Source of the DNA: Flavobacteriales bacterium
Lineage (GTDB): Bacteria > Bacteroidota > Bacteroidia > Flavobacteriales_F > PHOS-HE28
Direction of reading: 5' to 3'
NCBI GenBank assembly: GCA_013360395.1
Contig: JABWBQ010000023.1
Span: 1-44,817 of the forward strand
Length of the DNA stretch: 44,817 bases
Positions 8,210 through 16,690 of the stretch are shown here, piece after piece. The notes beneath the pieces were generated by a model. That model had not been told where the DNA came from. It searched no databases and saw only the letters and a program-made list of their open reading frames with translations. The translations under genes were made by a program, and so were the position numbers. How positions within the stretch are numbered: the first letter of the stretch is position 1; each line of letters opens with the position of its first letter.

Positions 8210-8523
8210 GACCTCGTTCGGCGGACGAAAGTACGGGCAGGCGCATCAATGCTGCGCGCGGTACCACCAGGGACTGCTGCGGTGACCTTCCGGCTGTGCG
8301 GGGGCTTCGCGCGCCCAGGCTCCGTTGTCCCGAACCTCACGGCGCGGGGATCCTGCCGCTTGCGGTTGCAGGCATTTCTCCAGGATGCCCCCGAACAGGG
8401 TCCGTGAACGAGGATCCCGATCCGGTGGTCGCCCGTGCGGGTGACCTCGGTCAGGAACGGGGCGAAGCCCAACGGGCAGCTTTGCGGCCCCGGCGCGCTG
8501 CGTCGAAGTACATCCGAGAGCCC
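8210..8523. other. Divergent intergenic region between rrf2 and tnaA
   Basis: No gene is seen in these 314 bases. The left end carries the rrf2 promoter element (8226-8233). No Trp-codon-containing leader peptide of the TnaC type was found ahead of tnaA, and no clear TAnnTTTG element precedes tnaA. Confidence 0.5.
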
Positions 8524-9897
8524 ATGAAGCACCGCACCATCATCGAGCCCTTCCGCATCAAGAGCGTGGAGCCGATCGGCCTGAGCACCGAGGCCGAGCG
8601 CACGCGATACTTGGCCGAGGCCCATTACAACCCCTTCCTGCTGCGCTCACGCGACGTGATCATCGACCTGATGACCGACAGCGGTACCAGCGCCATGAGC
8701 GCCCATCAGTGGGCCGGCATCATGGAGGGCGACGAGGCCTACGCCGGTTCGCGCAGTTGGGAACGCATGCAGGCCGAGGTGCAGGACCTCACCGGCATGG
8801 AGCACGTGCTGCCCACGCACCAGGGGCGTGCGGCGGAGCGCATCCTGTACGGCCATCTGGGCGGGCCGGGCAAGGTGTTCATCAGCAACACGCACTTCGA
8901 CACCACCCGGGCCAACATCGAGTACACCGGTGCGATCGCCATCGACATCCCCATCGCCGAAGGCCGCGATCCCGCGCACGAGCATCCCTTCAAAGGCAAC
9001 ATGGACGTGACCGCGCTGGAGGCATTGCTCCGGGAGAACAAGGGGAAGGTGGGTGCGGTGATCCTCACGGTCACCAACAACAGCGGCGGCGGGCAGCCTG
9101 TGAGCCTGGCCAACGCCGAAGCGGTGGGCCGCATCTGCCGGGGCCACGGCGTGCCGTTCCTGCTGGACTGCTGCCGCATCGCCGAGAACAGCTGGTTCAT
9201 CAAGGACCGCGAGGAGGGCATGGAGGGTGTGACCTACCGGGGCATCGCCCAGCGCATGTTCTCCCTGGCCGACGGTGCGGTGATGAGCGCCAAGAAGGAC
9301 GCGCTCGTCAACATGGGCGGTTTCCTCGCGCTGCGTGATGCCACGCTGGCCGAGGCCTGCATCAACCTGCTCATCATCACCGAGGGTTTCACCACCTATG
9401 GAGGTCTCAGCGGCCGCGACATGGAGGCCATCGCCATCGGTCTGCAGGAGGTCTTCGATCCGGACTACCTGGACTACCGGATCAAGAGCACCACCTTCGT
9501 GGGCCGCAAGCTGCACGAGCTGGGCGTGCCGCTCATGCGGCCCATCGGCGGCCATGCGGTGTACATCGATGCCAAGGCGCTGTATCCGCACATTCCGCCA
9601 CACGAATACCCCGGCCAGGCCTTGGTGTGCGAGCTCTACCGGCTGGCCGGCATCCGCAGCGTGGAGATCGGCTCGGTGATGTTCGGGACCTACCGGCCGG
9701 ACGGTACGCTGCAGCCGTCGGCCATGGAGCTGGTGCGGCTCGCCATTCCCCGTCGCGTGTACACCCAGAGCCACATGGAGTACGTGGCCGAGACTTTCGA
9801 GGAGGTGATGCGCGAGCGGTCGCGGACCAGGGGCTTCCGCATCACCAAGGAGCCTCGTTTCCTGCGGCACTTCACGGCCCACTTCGAGCCGCTCTGA
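8524..9897 (+). CDS. tnaA: Tryptophanase (tryptophan indole-lyase)
   Basis: This PLP enzyme cleaves tryptophan to indole, pyruvate and ammonia. The 457-residue protein has the PLP lysine in SAKKDALVNMGG and the family blocks LPTHQGRAAE, LLDCCRIAEN and TYGGLSGRDMEAIAIGL. Two positions separate it from the sister enzyme tyrosine phenol-lyase. The FDTT motif has the Asp of tryptophanases where the lyase has Thr, and IRSVEIGS has the Ile where the lyase has the phenol-binding Arg. The start ATG 8524 gives MKHRTIIEPFRIKSVEPI, the normal N-terminus. It is monocistronic, and no tryptophan permease lies beside it. Confidence 0.93.
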   Translation: MKHRTIIEPFRIKSVEPIGLSTEAERTRYLAEAHYNPFLLRSRDVIIDLMTDSGTSAMSAHQWAGIMEGDEAYAGSRSWERMQAEVQDLTGMEHVLPTHQGRAAERILYGHLGGPGKVFISNTHFDTTRANIEYTGAIAIDIPIAEGRDPAHEHPFKGNMDVTALEALLRENKGKVGAVILTVTNNSGGGQPVSLANAEAVGRICRGHGVPFLLDCCRIAENSWFIKDREEGMEGVTYRGIAQRMFSLADGAVMSAKKDALVNMGGFLALRDATLAEACINLLIITEGFTTYGGLSGRDMEAIAIGLQEVFDPDYLDYRIKSTTFVGRKLHELGVPLMRPIGGHAVYIDAKALYPHIPPHEYPGQALVCELYRLAGIRSVEIGSVMFGTYRPDGTLQPSAMELVRLAIPRRVYTQSHMEYVAETFEEVMRERSRTRGFRITKEPRFLRHFTAHFEPL

Positions 9898-9931
9898 AGG
9901 CCGCAGGACCGCCGCGCCGGGAGCGGTGGGC

Positions 9932-10624
9932 TCAGCGCAGACGTTCCTCCAGGGCCTTGGGCCGCAGCAGCCGCACGGACTTGCCCACCAGTTGGATGAG
10001 GCCTTCCTGCTGAAGGCTTGAAAGGCTGCGCACCACCGACTCGTAGGTGGTGTCCGCCATGCTGGCGATGTCGCGGCGTGGCAGGGTGAAGGCCAGGCGG
10101 CGGCTGTCGGCGATGTCCATGCCGAAGGTGTCGCGGCACACCAGCAGCGTGCGCACCACGCGCTGTGCCACGTCCATGGTCCGCAGGTCGCGCAGGTGCT
10201 GGTCCAGCTGCCGCATCTCCGCGGCGAACTCCAGCAGGAAGTGGTAGCAGAAGCGGGGGTTCTCCTGCAGGGTCCGCAGGAAGAGCGCCATCGGGATGGC
10301 GTTCACGCGGGTGGGCACGAGGGCGAAGGCGCTGGCGGTGTAGGCGGGTTTGCGTCCCAGGGCGCGGTGGCCCAGCATCTCCCCGTCGCCCGCCAGGCGG
10401 ATGATGCGGCCCTGGCCGTTGCCGACGTCGGCCACCACCTTCACCCGGCCGTGGTCCACCATGAACATCCGGTCGGCCTGGTCGCCGCTCCGGAAGATGG
10501 CTTCACCCTTGGCGTAGATGCCCTGGATGTTGTGGTCGCGCAACCGGCGGCGCCACTCCAGGCTGCAGTGCAGACGGATCAGTTCGTCCAGTCGCTGATG
10601 CGAAGTGCTTCCGGCCTTCCCCAT
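9932..10624 (-). CDS. Crp/Fnr-family transcriptional regulator
   Basis: The 230-residue protein has an N-terminal cyclic-nucleotide-binding-type barrel (YAKGEAIFRSGDQADRMFMVDHGRVKVV), a dimerisation helix and a C-terminal winged helix with the recognition region TLPRRDIASMADTTYESVVRSLSSL. It lacks the four-cysteine arrangement of true FNR, so it is not an obvious Fe-S oxygen sensor. ATG 10624 is chosen because it starts five bases after TACTTTCG (10637-10630), close to the Bacteroidota -7 consensus; longer starts would cross that element. It converges with tnaA. The ligand is unknown. Confidence 0.9.
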   Translation of the reverse strand: MGKAGSTSHQRLDELIRLHCSLEWRRRLRDHNIQGIYAKGEAIFRSGDQADRMFMVDHGRVKVVADVGNGQGRIIRLAGDGEMLGHRALGRKPAYTASAFALVPTRVNAIPMALFLRTLQENPRFCYHFLLEFAAEMRQLDQHLRDLRTMDVAQRVVRTLLVCRDTFGMDIADSRRLAFTLPRRDIASMADTTYESVVRSLSSLQQEGLIQLVGKSVRLLRPKALEERLR

Positions 10625-10629
10625 GGCGG

Positions 10630-10637
10630 CGAAAGTA
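10630..10637 (-). promoter_or_regulatory. Putative -7 promoter element of the Crp-family gene
   Basis: TACTTTCG matches TAnnTTTG except for one base, with the ATG five bases downstream. The same near-consensus form precedes the Rrf2 gene. Confidence 0.4.
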
Positions 10638-10699
10638 AATGGACCGGCGCATCGACGGTCCCGTTCGCCACGTGGAAGCACGCAGCGCGTGCCCGCCGG

Positions 10700-11731
10700 T
10701 CAGAACGGGCTTCCCAACGCCGGGTCCGTAAGGAAGGTCTCGTCCGTGAGCGTGTTCAGGAAACTTACCAGGTTCGCTTTCTCCTGGGGGGTGAGGCCCA
10801 GGGTGAGGCTGGGGCCGGGCTTGGTCATGAGGGGGTCCAGGCTGGCCGAGTGCTGCACCCCGCTGTTGTAGAACTCCACCACCTCTTCCAGGGTCTGGAA
10901 ACGGCCATCGTGCATGTAGGGGGCCGTAAGGGCGATGTTGCGCAGGGTGGGGGTCTTGAACGCGCCCATGTCCATCGGGGCGCCGGTGATCGCATACCGC
11001 CCCACGTCGAAGCCGGTGAAGCTTCCGGCAAGGCCGATGTTGTGGAACCCGTTGTCGGTCATCAGCGGCAGGGGGTGGCAGTGGAAGCAGTCCCCGACCT
11101 CGGAGAGGAAGGTCATGGCGCCGTTCATCTCCTCGGGGGTGAGGATGATCTCCCCGCGCAAATGGCGGTCCAACCTGCTGTTGCTCGAGACCATGCGCCG
11201 GAACCATTGGGCAAGGGCCTTCACCACATGGTCGGTGGTGATGTGATCGGCGCCGAAGGCCTGCTGGAAGAGCAGCGGGTAATCGGGATGTGTGTTCAGT
11301 CCGGCGATGTCCACCTGGAAGAATTCCTCCACTTCGAACCGCATCACATCCTCCAGCGTGCCGCACACCTTGCCGTTCCACAGGAAGTTGGTGCTCCAGG
11401 CGAGGTTCACATGGGCCAGGACGTTCGTTCCCGAGGTGGGTGTGGTGAAGGACACGGGCTGGTGGTGACAGCTGGCGCAGGCGAAGCCCTGGAAGGGCCC
11501 GTTCTGCGAGAGGAGCGTGTCGTAGTACAGCCGGCGGCCGAGGGCGATGCCTTCCTGGGTCAGGGGATTGGACGCCGGGATGATCGGTGCCGGGAAGTTG
11601 GCGGGGAGGTCCAGGGAGTAGGGGGTGGTGTGCGTGCCGGGGGAGGGCTCCTCGGGCACATCGCGGCGGCAGGCCACGGTGCAAAGAAGCACCAGGGTCG
11701 CCGCCGGGATGGTGAGGGCGGAGGGTCTCAT
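10700..11731 (-). CDS. Di-haem cytochrome c peroxidase / MauG family, MbnH-like lipoprotein
   Basis: The 343-residue protein has a lipoprotein signal (LVLLCTVAC, lipid Cys 21) and two c-type haem sites, CASCH at 85-89 and CFHCH at 215-219. The family block GAFKTPTLRNIALTAPYMHDGRF supplies a distal Tyr/Met near the second haem. It is coupled by an ATGA overlap to an MbnP-like gene. In methanobactin and related operons the MauG-like MbnH oxidises a tryptophan of MbnP to kynurenine. The pairing here supports the same role rather than plain peroxide removal. The lipid anchor places it in the envelope. Confidence 0.88.
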   Translation of the reverse strand: MRPSALTIPAATLVLLCTVACRRDVPEEPSPGTHTTPYSLDLPANFPAPIIPASNPLTQEGIALGRRLYYDTLLSQNGPFQGFACASCHHQPVSFTTPTSGTNVLAHVNLAWSTNFLWNGKVCGTLEDVMRFEVEEFFQVDIAGLNTHPDYPLLFQQAFGADHITTDHVVKALAQWFRRMVSSNSRLDRHLRGEIILTPEEMNGAMTFLSEVGDCFHCHPLPLMTDNGFHNIGLAGSFTGFDVGRYAITGAPMDMGAFKTPTLRNIALTAPYMHDGRFQTLEEVVEFYNSGVQHSASLDPLMTKPGPSLTLGLTPQEKANLVSFLNTLTDETFLTDPALGSPF

Positions 11732-12501
11732 GGCTCCATGGTGGCCGTGAAGGCGTCGGCGCAGTTGTCGCGCAGCAGTCCCATGAGCATCATGCTGCCC
11801 ATCGAGTAGCTCCCGCTCACCAGGTCGTAGGTATGCGGGGTGCGGAACACCTCGTTCAGGTTGAACCGCAGCACCAGGGTCTGCGCGCTGCCGTCCAGCT
11901 GGAGGTCGGCGGTGGCGATGCAGGTGGGCAGGTTCTCATTGCGGCCCAGGTGCATGGCGTATCCCGTGGGGGTCGCACCGTTCAGGAAATGACCTTCGAA
12001 CTTCATGAAATGGTAACCGCCGCCCATCCCGTCGGGCCATGCCATGTTCACGTTCGCGATGGTGTTGGGCAGTGCCCCCGTGATGTTCAGGTCGGGCGTC
12101 AGTCCCAGCCGGAGTTCCACCCCCGTGTATCCACCGGGAGCGAGCGCGCCCAGGTCGAAGGTGGTCCCCTGCTCCGCGTTGATCAGGAATGCGCCGGGGA
12201 TCGCCGGTCCCACATCACCGGTGTCGGCCGTCAGCAGCTTGATGCCGCTGATGTAATACTCCAGATGGCTCACCGCGTAGGCATGCCCGGCTTCGTTGGC
12301 ATAGAGCACGGTGTCGAACAGCAGTGGGACACCATCGACATGGTGCTCCAGCCGCAGGGTGACGGTCGCCGCAGGTGCAGGCGGCCCAGGGTCCGGTGCG
12401 GGGTCGTCGTCCTTGGCGCAGCCGTGCAGGCCGACCGCAAGGACCATGACGGGCAGGAGGGCGGTCAGGGTGGGGCGGTCCGGCCGGGGATGGTCGTTCA
12501 T
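11728..12501 (-). CDS. MbnP-family copper-associated lipoprotein
   Basis: The 257-residue protein has a lipobox ending in C28 (AVGLHGC) and an Asp/Pro-rich tether. The MbnP-type domain has LYYANE-like LYANEAGHAYAVSHLEYYIS, LINAEQGT and AWPDGMGGGYHFMKFEG. It contains a single tryptophan, W155 in AWPDGMGGG, the natural candidate for conversion to kynurenine by the coupled di-haem enzyme. Cys194 and Cys247 could form a disulfide. ATG 12501 starts five bases after TCAATTTG. Family members bind copper after tryptophan modification; copper binding here is inferred. Confidence 0.85.
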   Translation of the reverse strand: MNDHPRPDRPTLTALLPVMVLAVGLHGCAKDDDPAPDPGPPAPAATVTLRLEHHVDGVPLLFDTVLYANEAGHAYAVSHLEYYISGIKLLTADTGDVGPAIPGAFLINAEQGTTFDLGALAPGGYTGVELRLGLTPDLNITGALPNTIANVNMAWPDGMGGGYHFMKFEGHFLNGATPTGYAMHLGRNENLPTCIATADLQLDGSAQTLVLRFNLNEVFRTPHTYDLVSGSYSMGSMMLMGLLRDNCADAFTATMEP

Positions 12502-12675
12502 GGATACAAATTGAACTGGATCCCCGTCCAATAGGTATGAGACACATCATGTAATTAGTTGATCCTGGTTCAGGAATAATGAGGTCCATGTTGGTCGAAC
12601 AGTTCGCGAACATGATGCGCGTCATATCCACGGAGGCGGCGATCCTTTCAAATTCGTCCACCACCGTTCCATCCC
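12502..12675. promoter_or_regulatory. Divergent control region between the mbnP/mbnH-like pair and the lysyl-oxidase-like operon
   Basis: Near the left edge lies the -7-like TCAATTTG (12514-12507, minus strand) for mbnP. In the middle is the perfect palindrome GTTCGCGAAC (12602-12611), followed by ATGA/TCAT arms. It may be an operator shared by both directions. No gene fits here. Confidence 0.35.
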
Positions 12676-14727
12676 ATGCTCCAACGTCTGCTCCTGCCGT
12701 TCGCCGCGCTGTTCCTCGGTCCGCTCGGGGCGGCCGCGCAATGCACCACCAGCAATGCCACCTCGTGCCAATGCCCGCCCGGGCAGGGGACGGATTGCGA
12801 CCTGCTGCCCGACATGACCACTTCGTGGTATGCCGCGCTCAACTACCTCAGCGGCCCGAACGAGGACCCCGGCCGCATCTACGTCACCAGTTCCACGCCG
12901 AACATCGGTTACGGCCCGTTGGAGGTGCGGGGCGTGGACCTCAATGGCTACCGTCGGTTCGTGTGCGGGGTGGACACCTTCGTGGTGTACGACCCCTCGG
13001 CGCAACAGCAGTTCGCCTGTCCCAACGGAGGCACGGCCAAGCAGCTCACCACGCAGCGCATCTTCCACAAGAACGGGCCGGTGATGACCTCCACGGAGCG
13101 GGTGATGCCGCAGGGCATGACCTATCACCCCACCCACGGGCACACGCACTTCGACCAATGGGGCATCTTCAGCCTGCGCATGCAGGAGACCGGGGTCACC
13201 GACCCGCGGCAGTGGCCCATCGTGGGCCAGGGGTACAAGCTTGGCTTCTGCCTGATGGACTACCACAGCTGCAATGCCGGCGCGGCGCTCCATCATTGCA
13301 AGGACAACAACACCACGTACAACGCGGGCACCACGCTCACCGGGCCGAACTTCCCGAACCTGGGTCTGGGCGGCTCCTACGGGTGCAGCATGACGCGCCA
13401 GGGCATCTCCTCGGGGTACACGGACGTGTACAGTGAATACCTCGACGGCATGTGGATCGACATCCCCAGCGGCGCCTGCAACGGGGCGTACTGGATCGTG
13501 ATGGAGTCGGACCCGCTGGACGTGGTGGAGGAGGCCGATGAGACGAACAACTGGACGGCCATTCCCTACACCCTCACCCAGCAAACGCCCACGGCCGCCG
13601 TGGCCGAGATCCACTGCGACCAGCAGGCCTTCGTGTGCCAGGGCGACCAGGTGGAGCTGTATGCATCGCCGGGCACGTCCTACCAATGGAGCACGGGTGC
13701 CACCACCAGCCGGATCATGGCGGGCCCCGGCACCTACACGGTCACCGTCACCGGTTATTGCGGCACCGCCACCTCGGCTCCCTTCACCGTCACGGCCCTG
13801 CCGCAGCCCGTGGCCCCCACCGCGGCCGGCGTGGTGATCTGCGAAGGGGAGCAGGCCGTGCTCACCGCCACCGGCCTCGATCCGCAATGGTTCGACCAGT
13901 TCGGCGACCCCCTGGGCAGCGGGACCTCCTACACCTCGCCACCCCTGTACACCAGCACCACTTACCAGGTGGCCGATCGCCTGTCCACCCAGGGAACGAC
14001 GCTCTACGGGGGCAAGCCGGACAACTCCGGGAACGGAGGGTATCATGCCGGTGGGCGCTCCCTCCGGTTCGACGCGCTGGCCTCCTTCCGGCTCGCTTCG
14101 GTGAAGGTCTACGCGGGCAGTGCGGCCATGCGGACCATTGAACTGGTGGACGGCATCGGCGTGCTGCGTGCGTCGCGCTCGGTGATGGTGCCCGCGGGTG
14201 GATCCCGGGTGGACCTCGATTGGGACATCCTGCCGGGCCACAATTATTCGATCAACGTGAGCGGCACCACCGACCTGTGGCGCAATACCAGCGGGGCGAG
14301 CTATCCCTATGCCATCGGCTCGGTGGCGAGCATCACCGGCTCGTCCGGCGGCTCCTCCGAGTATCCGTATTTCTACGACTGGGAGGTGGAAGTGGGCGGG
14401 GGCAGCTGCCTGAGCGCGATGACCACCGTGCCCGTCACCGTGGAGGTGTGCACCGGGGTCGACGAGCCCTTGTCCTTGCGCGGTTTCGAGGTGTACCCCA
14501 ACCCCAGCGACGGCCGGTTCGACCTGACGCTGCACCTGCTGCGTCCCTCGGTCGTTAGGACCGAGCTTATGGACCTGACCGGGCGGCGTGTGCATGCCGA
14601 ACAGTTCGACGCGGCGGCCGGCCAGGTGATGCGGGCCATGGACCTGGGCCATCTGCCCTCCGGTGTGTACGTGCTCTCGCTGGGCCTGGAGGGTCGCGTC
14701 TTCACGCGCCGCATCGCCATCCACTGA
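12676..14727 (+). CDS. Secreted lysyl-oxidase-like protein with T9SS type A sorting domain
   Basis: The 683-residue protein begins with a signal peptide (cut near AAA-QC, residue 21-22). Residues about 45-300 resemble the lysyl oxidase catalytic domain. The copper-binding stretch HPTHGHTHFDQW has H151, H154, H156 and H158. K188 in GYKLGFCLMD aligns with human LOX K320, and Y252 in TDVYSEYLDGMWID aligns with Y355. These are the two residues that form the lysine tyrosylquinone cofactor. PLDVVEEADETNN matches the LOX C-terminal part. Ig-like and beta-sandwich modules follow (300-600). The end (FEVYPNPSDGRFD ... PSGVYVLSL) is a type A sorting domain, placing the enzyme on or outside the cell surface. 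It heads a rightward operon of redox proteins. Confidence 0.85.
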   Translation: MLQRLLLPFAALFLGPLGAAAQCTTSNATSCQCPPGQGTDCDLLPDMTTSWYAALNYLSGPNEDPGRIYVTSSTPNIGYGPLEVRGVDLNGYRRFVCGVDTFVVYDPSAQQQFACPNGGTAKQLTTQRIFHKNGPVMTSTERVMPQGMTYHPTHGHTHFDQWGIFSLRMQETGVTDPRQWPIVGQGYKLGFCLMDYHSCNAGAALHHCKDNNTTYNAGTTLTGPNFPNLGLGGSYGCSMTRQGISSGYTDVYSEYLDGMWIDIPSGACNGAYWIVMESDPLDVVEEADETNNWTAIPYTLTQQTPTAAVAEIHCDQQAFVCQGDQVELYASPGTSYQWSTGATTSRIMAGPGTYTVTVTGYCGTATSAPFTVTALPQPVAPTAAGVVICEGEQAVLTATGLDPQWFDQFGDPLGSGTSYTSPPLYTSTTYQVADRLSTQGTTLYGGKPDNSGNGGYHAGGRSLRFDALASFRLASVKVYAGSAAMRTIELVDGIGVLRASRSVMVPAGGSRVDLDWDILPGHNYSINVSGTTDLWRNTSGASYPYAIGSVASITGSSGGSSEYPYFYDWEVEVGGGSCLSAMTTVPVTVEVCTGVDEPLSLRGFEVYPNPSDGRFDLTLHLLRPSVVRTELMDLTGRRVHAEQFDAAAGQVMRAMDLGHLPSGVYVLSLGLEGRVFTRRIAIH

Positions 14728-14737
14728 TCGGTCGCTC

Positions 14738-16690
14738 ATGGCCGGGGCCGGCAGGACCAACTACGCCAACTGGCGCGTCGCCACCCTGGTCGGGGTCCAC
14801 CTGCTGTTCGTCGCCCACTTCGTGCATTGGAAGCTCCGGGGCCGCACCCTGGCCCCGTTGGAGTTCAACGAAGTGCTCTACACCGTTCATCAGGGGATCG
14901 TCACCGCGGGCTTCCTGCTCATGGCCCTGGTGATGGTGGCCACCCTCGTGTTCGGTCGGTTCTTCTGCTCGTGGGGGTGCCACATCCTGGCGTTGCAGGA
15001 TGCCGCCGGATGGCTGCTCGACCGGCTGCGGATCAAGCGGCAGCCCATCCGCTCCCGCACGCTCATCTGGGTGCCAGTCGGCGTCATGTTCTACCTCTTC
15101 ATCTGGCCCCAGCTGCTGCAGGCCTGGCATGGCGACGCACCCCGGGCCATGGAGGTGGTGGCCGCCGGGGGCGCGCGATGGTCCTCCTTCACCACGGACG
15201 ATCTGTGGCGCAACCTGCCGCCGCCGGGAGTGGCCGTGCTCACCTTCTTCGTCTGCGGCTTCCTCATCGTGTACCTGCTGGGAAGCCGCGGCTTCTGCTT
15301 CCAGGCCTGTCCGTATGGCGCGCTCTTCGGGATCGCCGACCAGCTTGCGCCCGGCCGCATCGTGCTCACCAAGGATTGCAGCCAGTGCGGGCTCTGCACC
15401 AAGGCATGTTCGTCGGACATCCTGGTGCACCGCGAGCTCGCCGTGCACGGCATGGTCACCAATCCGCGTTGCCTGAAGGACCTGGATTGCGTCACGGCCT
15501 GCCCGGAGAACGCGGTGCGCTACGGCTTCCGCCTGCCGCCGCTCTTCCGCAAGGGGCACCCCATGGGCGCTTACGGGGGGCGGTTCAGCAACACGGTGGG
15601 CGAGGATGTCCTGCTGGCCGTGGCCTTCCTGGTGGCGATGCCGGTGTACCGCGGCCTCTACGATACGGTGCCGTTCCTGCTCGCTGTGGCCCTGTCCGTT
15701 TGCACGGCGTGGGCCCTGGTGATCGGTGTGCGGCTCCTGCGCAAGGGGGCCGTGCAATTCCGGGGTCTCACCCTGAAGATGGATGGCGCTTTGCGCCGCC
15801 CGGGCGTGGCCTTCGCTGCCGTCATCGCGGTGGTGGGTGCCTTCTTCGCGCACAGCGCCTTCGTGCAGTACCACACCCTGGTGGGCCGGTCGCTCCATGG
15901 CCGTGCGGCCGCGGGCGATCATGCGCCGGACCTGGTGCGGCGTGCGGTGGGCCACTACACCACGGCGTTGCAGGCGGGCCTGTTCTCCCCGGCGGACCGC
16001 CGTTTCGAGCTGGCCTCCCTGCACCGGCTGCAGGGCGATGTGCCCCGCGCATCCCTGCTGTTGGAGGGGATCCTCCAGGACGATCCCGGCCATGCGGAAG
16101 CCCGGTTCCGTCTCGGTGAGCTGAAAGCGGCCGCCGGCGACCGCGAGCAGGCCATGCGCCTTTGGGCCGAGAACCTGGAGCAGGGGGAGGACCGCTCGGG
16201 CACGCAGTCCAGGACGATGCTGGCCCGATCGGCGATGGCGCTGGCCGCTGGCCACCAGGCGGAGGGTGATGCCGAGGGTGCCCGCCAGGTCTGCATCAAG
16301 GGACTGGCCCGTGCACCGGGCGATGTGGACCTGCTCGTCGCAGCCGGGGGGCTGGCGCATCGCCTCGGCCGGATCGAAGAAGCCGTGCGGTATTTCGAAG
16401 AGGCGTTGCGCCACGGTGGCCCGGAGGACATGTTGCGCAACAACCTGGGAGCCCTCCATCTGCAACAGGGGCGGCCCGGGCTCGCGCTTCCGCACCTGGA
16501 GCGGCTCATCGCGCTCCGGCCCGACGACGGCCGCTTGCGCTACACCCTGGGTTTGCTGCACGCCCGCTCGGGACGCACCCGGCAGGCCGAGGAACAACTG
16601 GTGGTCGCCGCCCGGTTGAACCCCACCGACACAAGGGTGCAGCAGGCGCTGGCCTCCCTGCGAACCACCTCCGATCCCGATCGACCATGA
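14738..16690 (+). CDS. Membrane polyferredoxin (NapH/CcoG-like) fused to TPR repeats
   Basis: The 650-residue protein has about six transmembrane helices in its first 380 residues. Two Cys pairs next to membrane segments, C77/C81 in FFCSWGCHIL and C187/C191 in FCFQACPYG, are typical of NapH/CcoG/NosR-type electron-transfer proteins. C214-x2-C-x2-C-x3-C224 ligates a [4Fe-4S] cluster. A second set, C245, C251 and C255 before Pro, is incomplete for a standard motif. Residues about 395-640 are TPR repeats, an uncommon addition suggesting docking of a partner. It starts 10 bases after the lysyl-oxidase-like gene and overlaps the next cytochrome (ATGA), so it likely moves electrons for this operon. 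Confidence 0.88.
   Translation: MAGAGRTNYANWRVATLVGVHLLFVAHFVHWKLRGRTLAPLEFNEVLYTVHQGIVTAGFLLMALVMVATLVFGRFFCSWGCHILALQDAAGWLLDRLRIKRQPIRSRTLIWVPVGVMFYLFIWPQLLQAWHGDAPRAMEVVAAGGARWSSFTTDDLWRNLPPPGVAVLTFFVCGFLIVYLLGSRGFCFQACPYGALFGIADQLAPGRIVLTKDCSQCGLCTKACSSDILVHRELAVHGMVTNPRCLKDLDCVTACPENAVRYGFRLPPLFRKGHPMGAYGGRFSNTVGEDVLLAVAFLVAMPVYRGLYDTVPFLLAVALSVCTAWALVIGVRLLRKGAVQFRGLTLKMDGALRRPGVAFAAVIAVVGAFFAHSAFVQYHTLVGRSLHGRAAAGDHAPDLVRRAVGHYTTALQAGLFSPADRRFELASLHRLQGDVPRASLLLEGILQDDPGHAEARFRLGELKAAAGDREQAMRLWAENLEQGEDRSGTQSRTMLARSAMALAAGHQAEGDAEGARQVCIKGLARAPGDVDLLVAAGGLAHRLGRIEEAVRYFEEALRHGGPEDMLRNNLGALHLQQGRPGLALPHLERLIALRPDDGRLRYTLGLLHARSGRTRQAEEQLVVAARLNPTDTRVQQALASLRTTSDPDRP

Noticed and set aside
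8210-8523. TnaC-type leader peptide ahead of tnaA
   Set aside because: No short frame with a Trp codon followed by Pro was found.
8524-9897. Tyrosine phenol-lyase
   Set aside because: The two residues that separate the families (Asp in FDTT, Ile in SVEIGS) match tryptophanase.
9932-10624. FNR-type oxygen sensor
   Set aside because: The protein lacks the four-cysteine cluster required for an FNR [4Fe-4S] centre.
10700-12501. Methanobactin biosynthesis operon
   Set aside because: Only MbnP/MbnH-like proteins are present; no precursor peptide or MbnB/MbnC was recognised.
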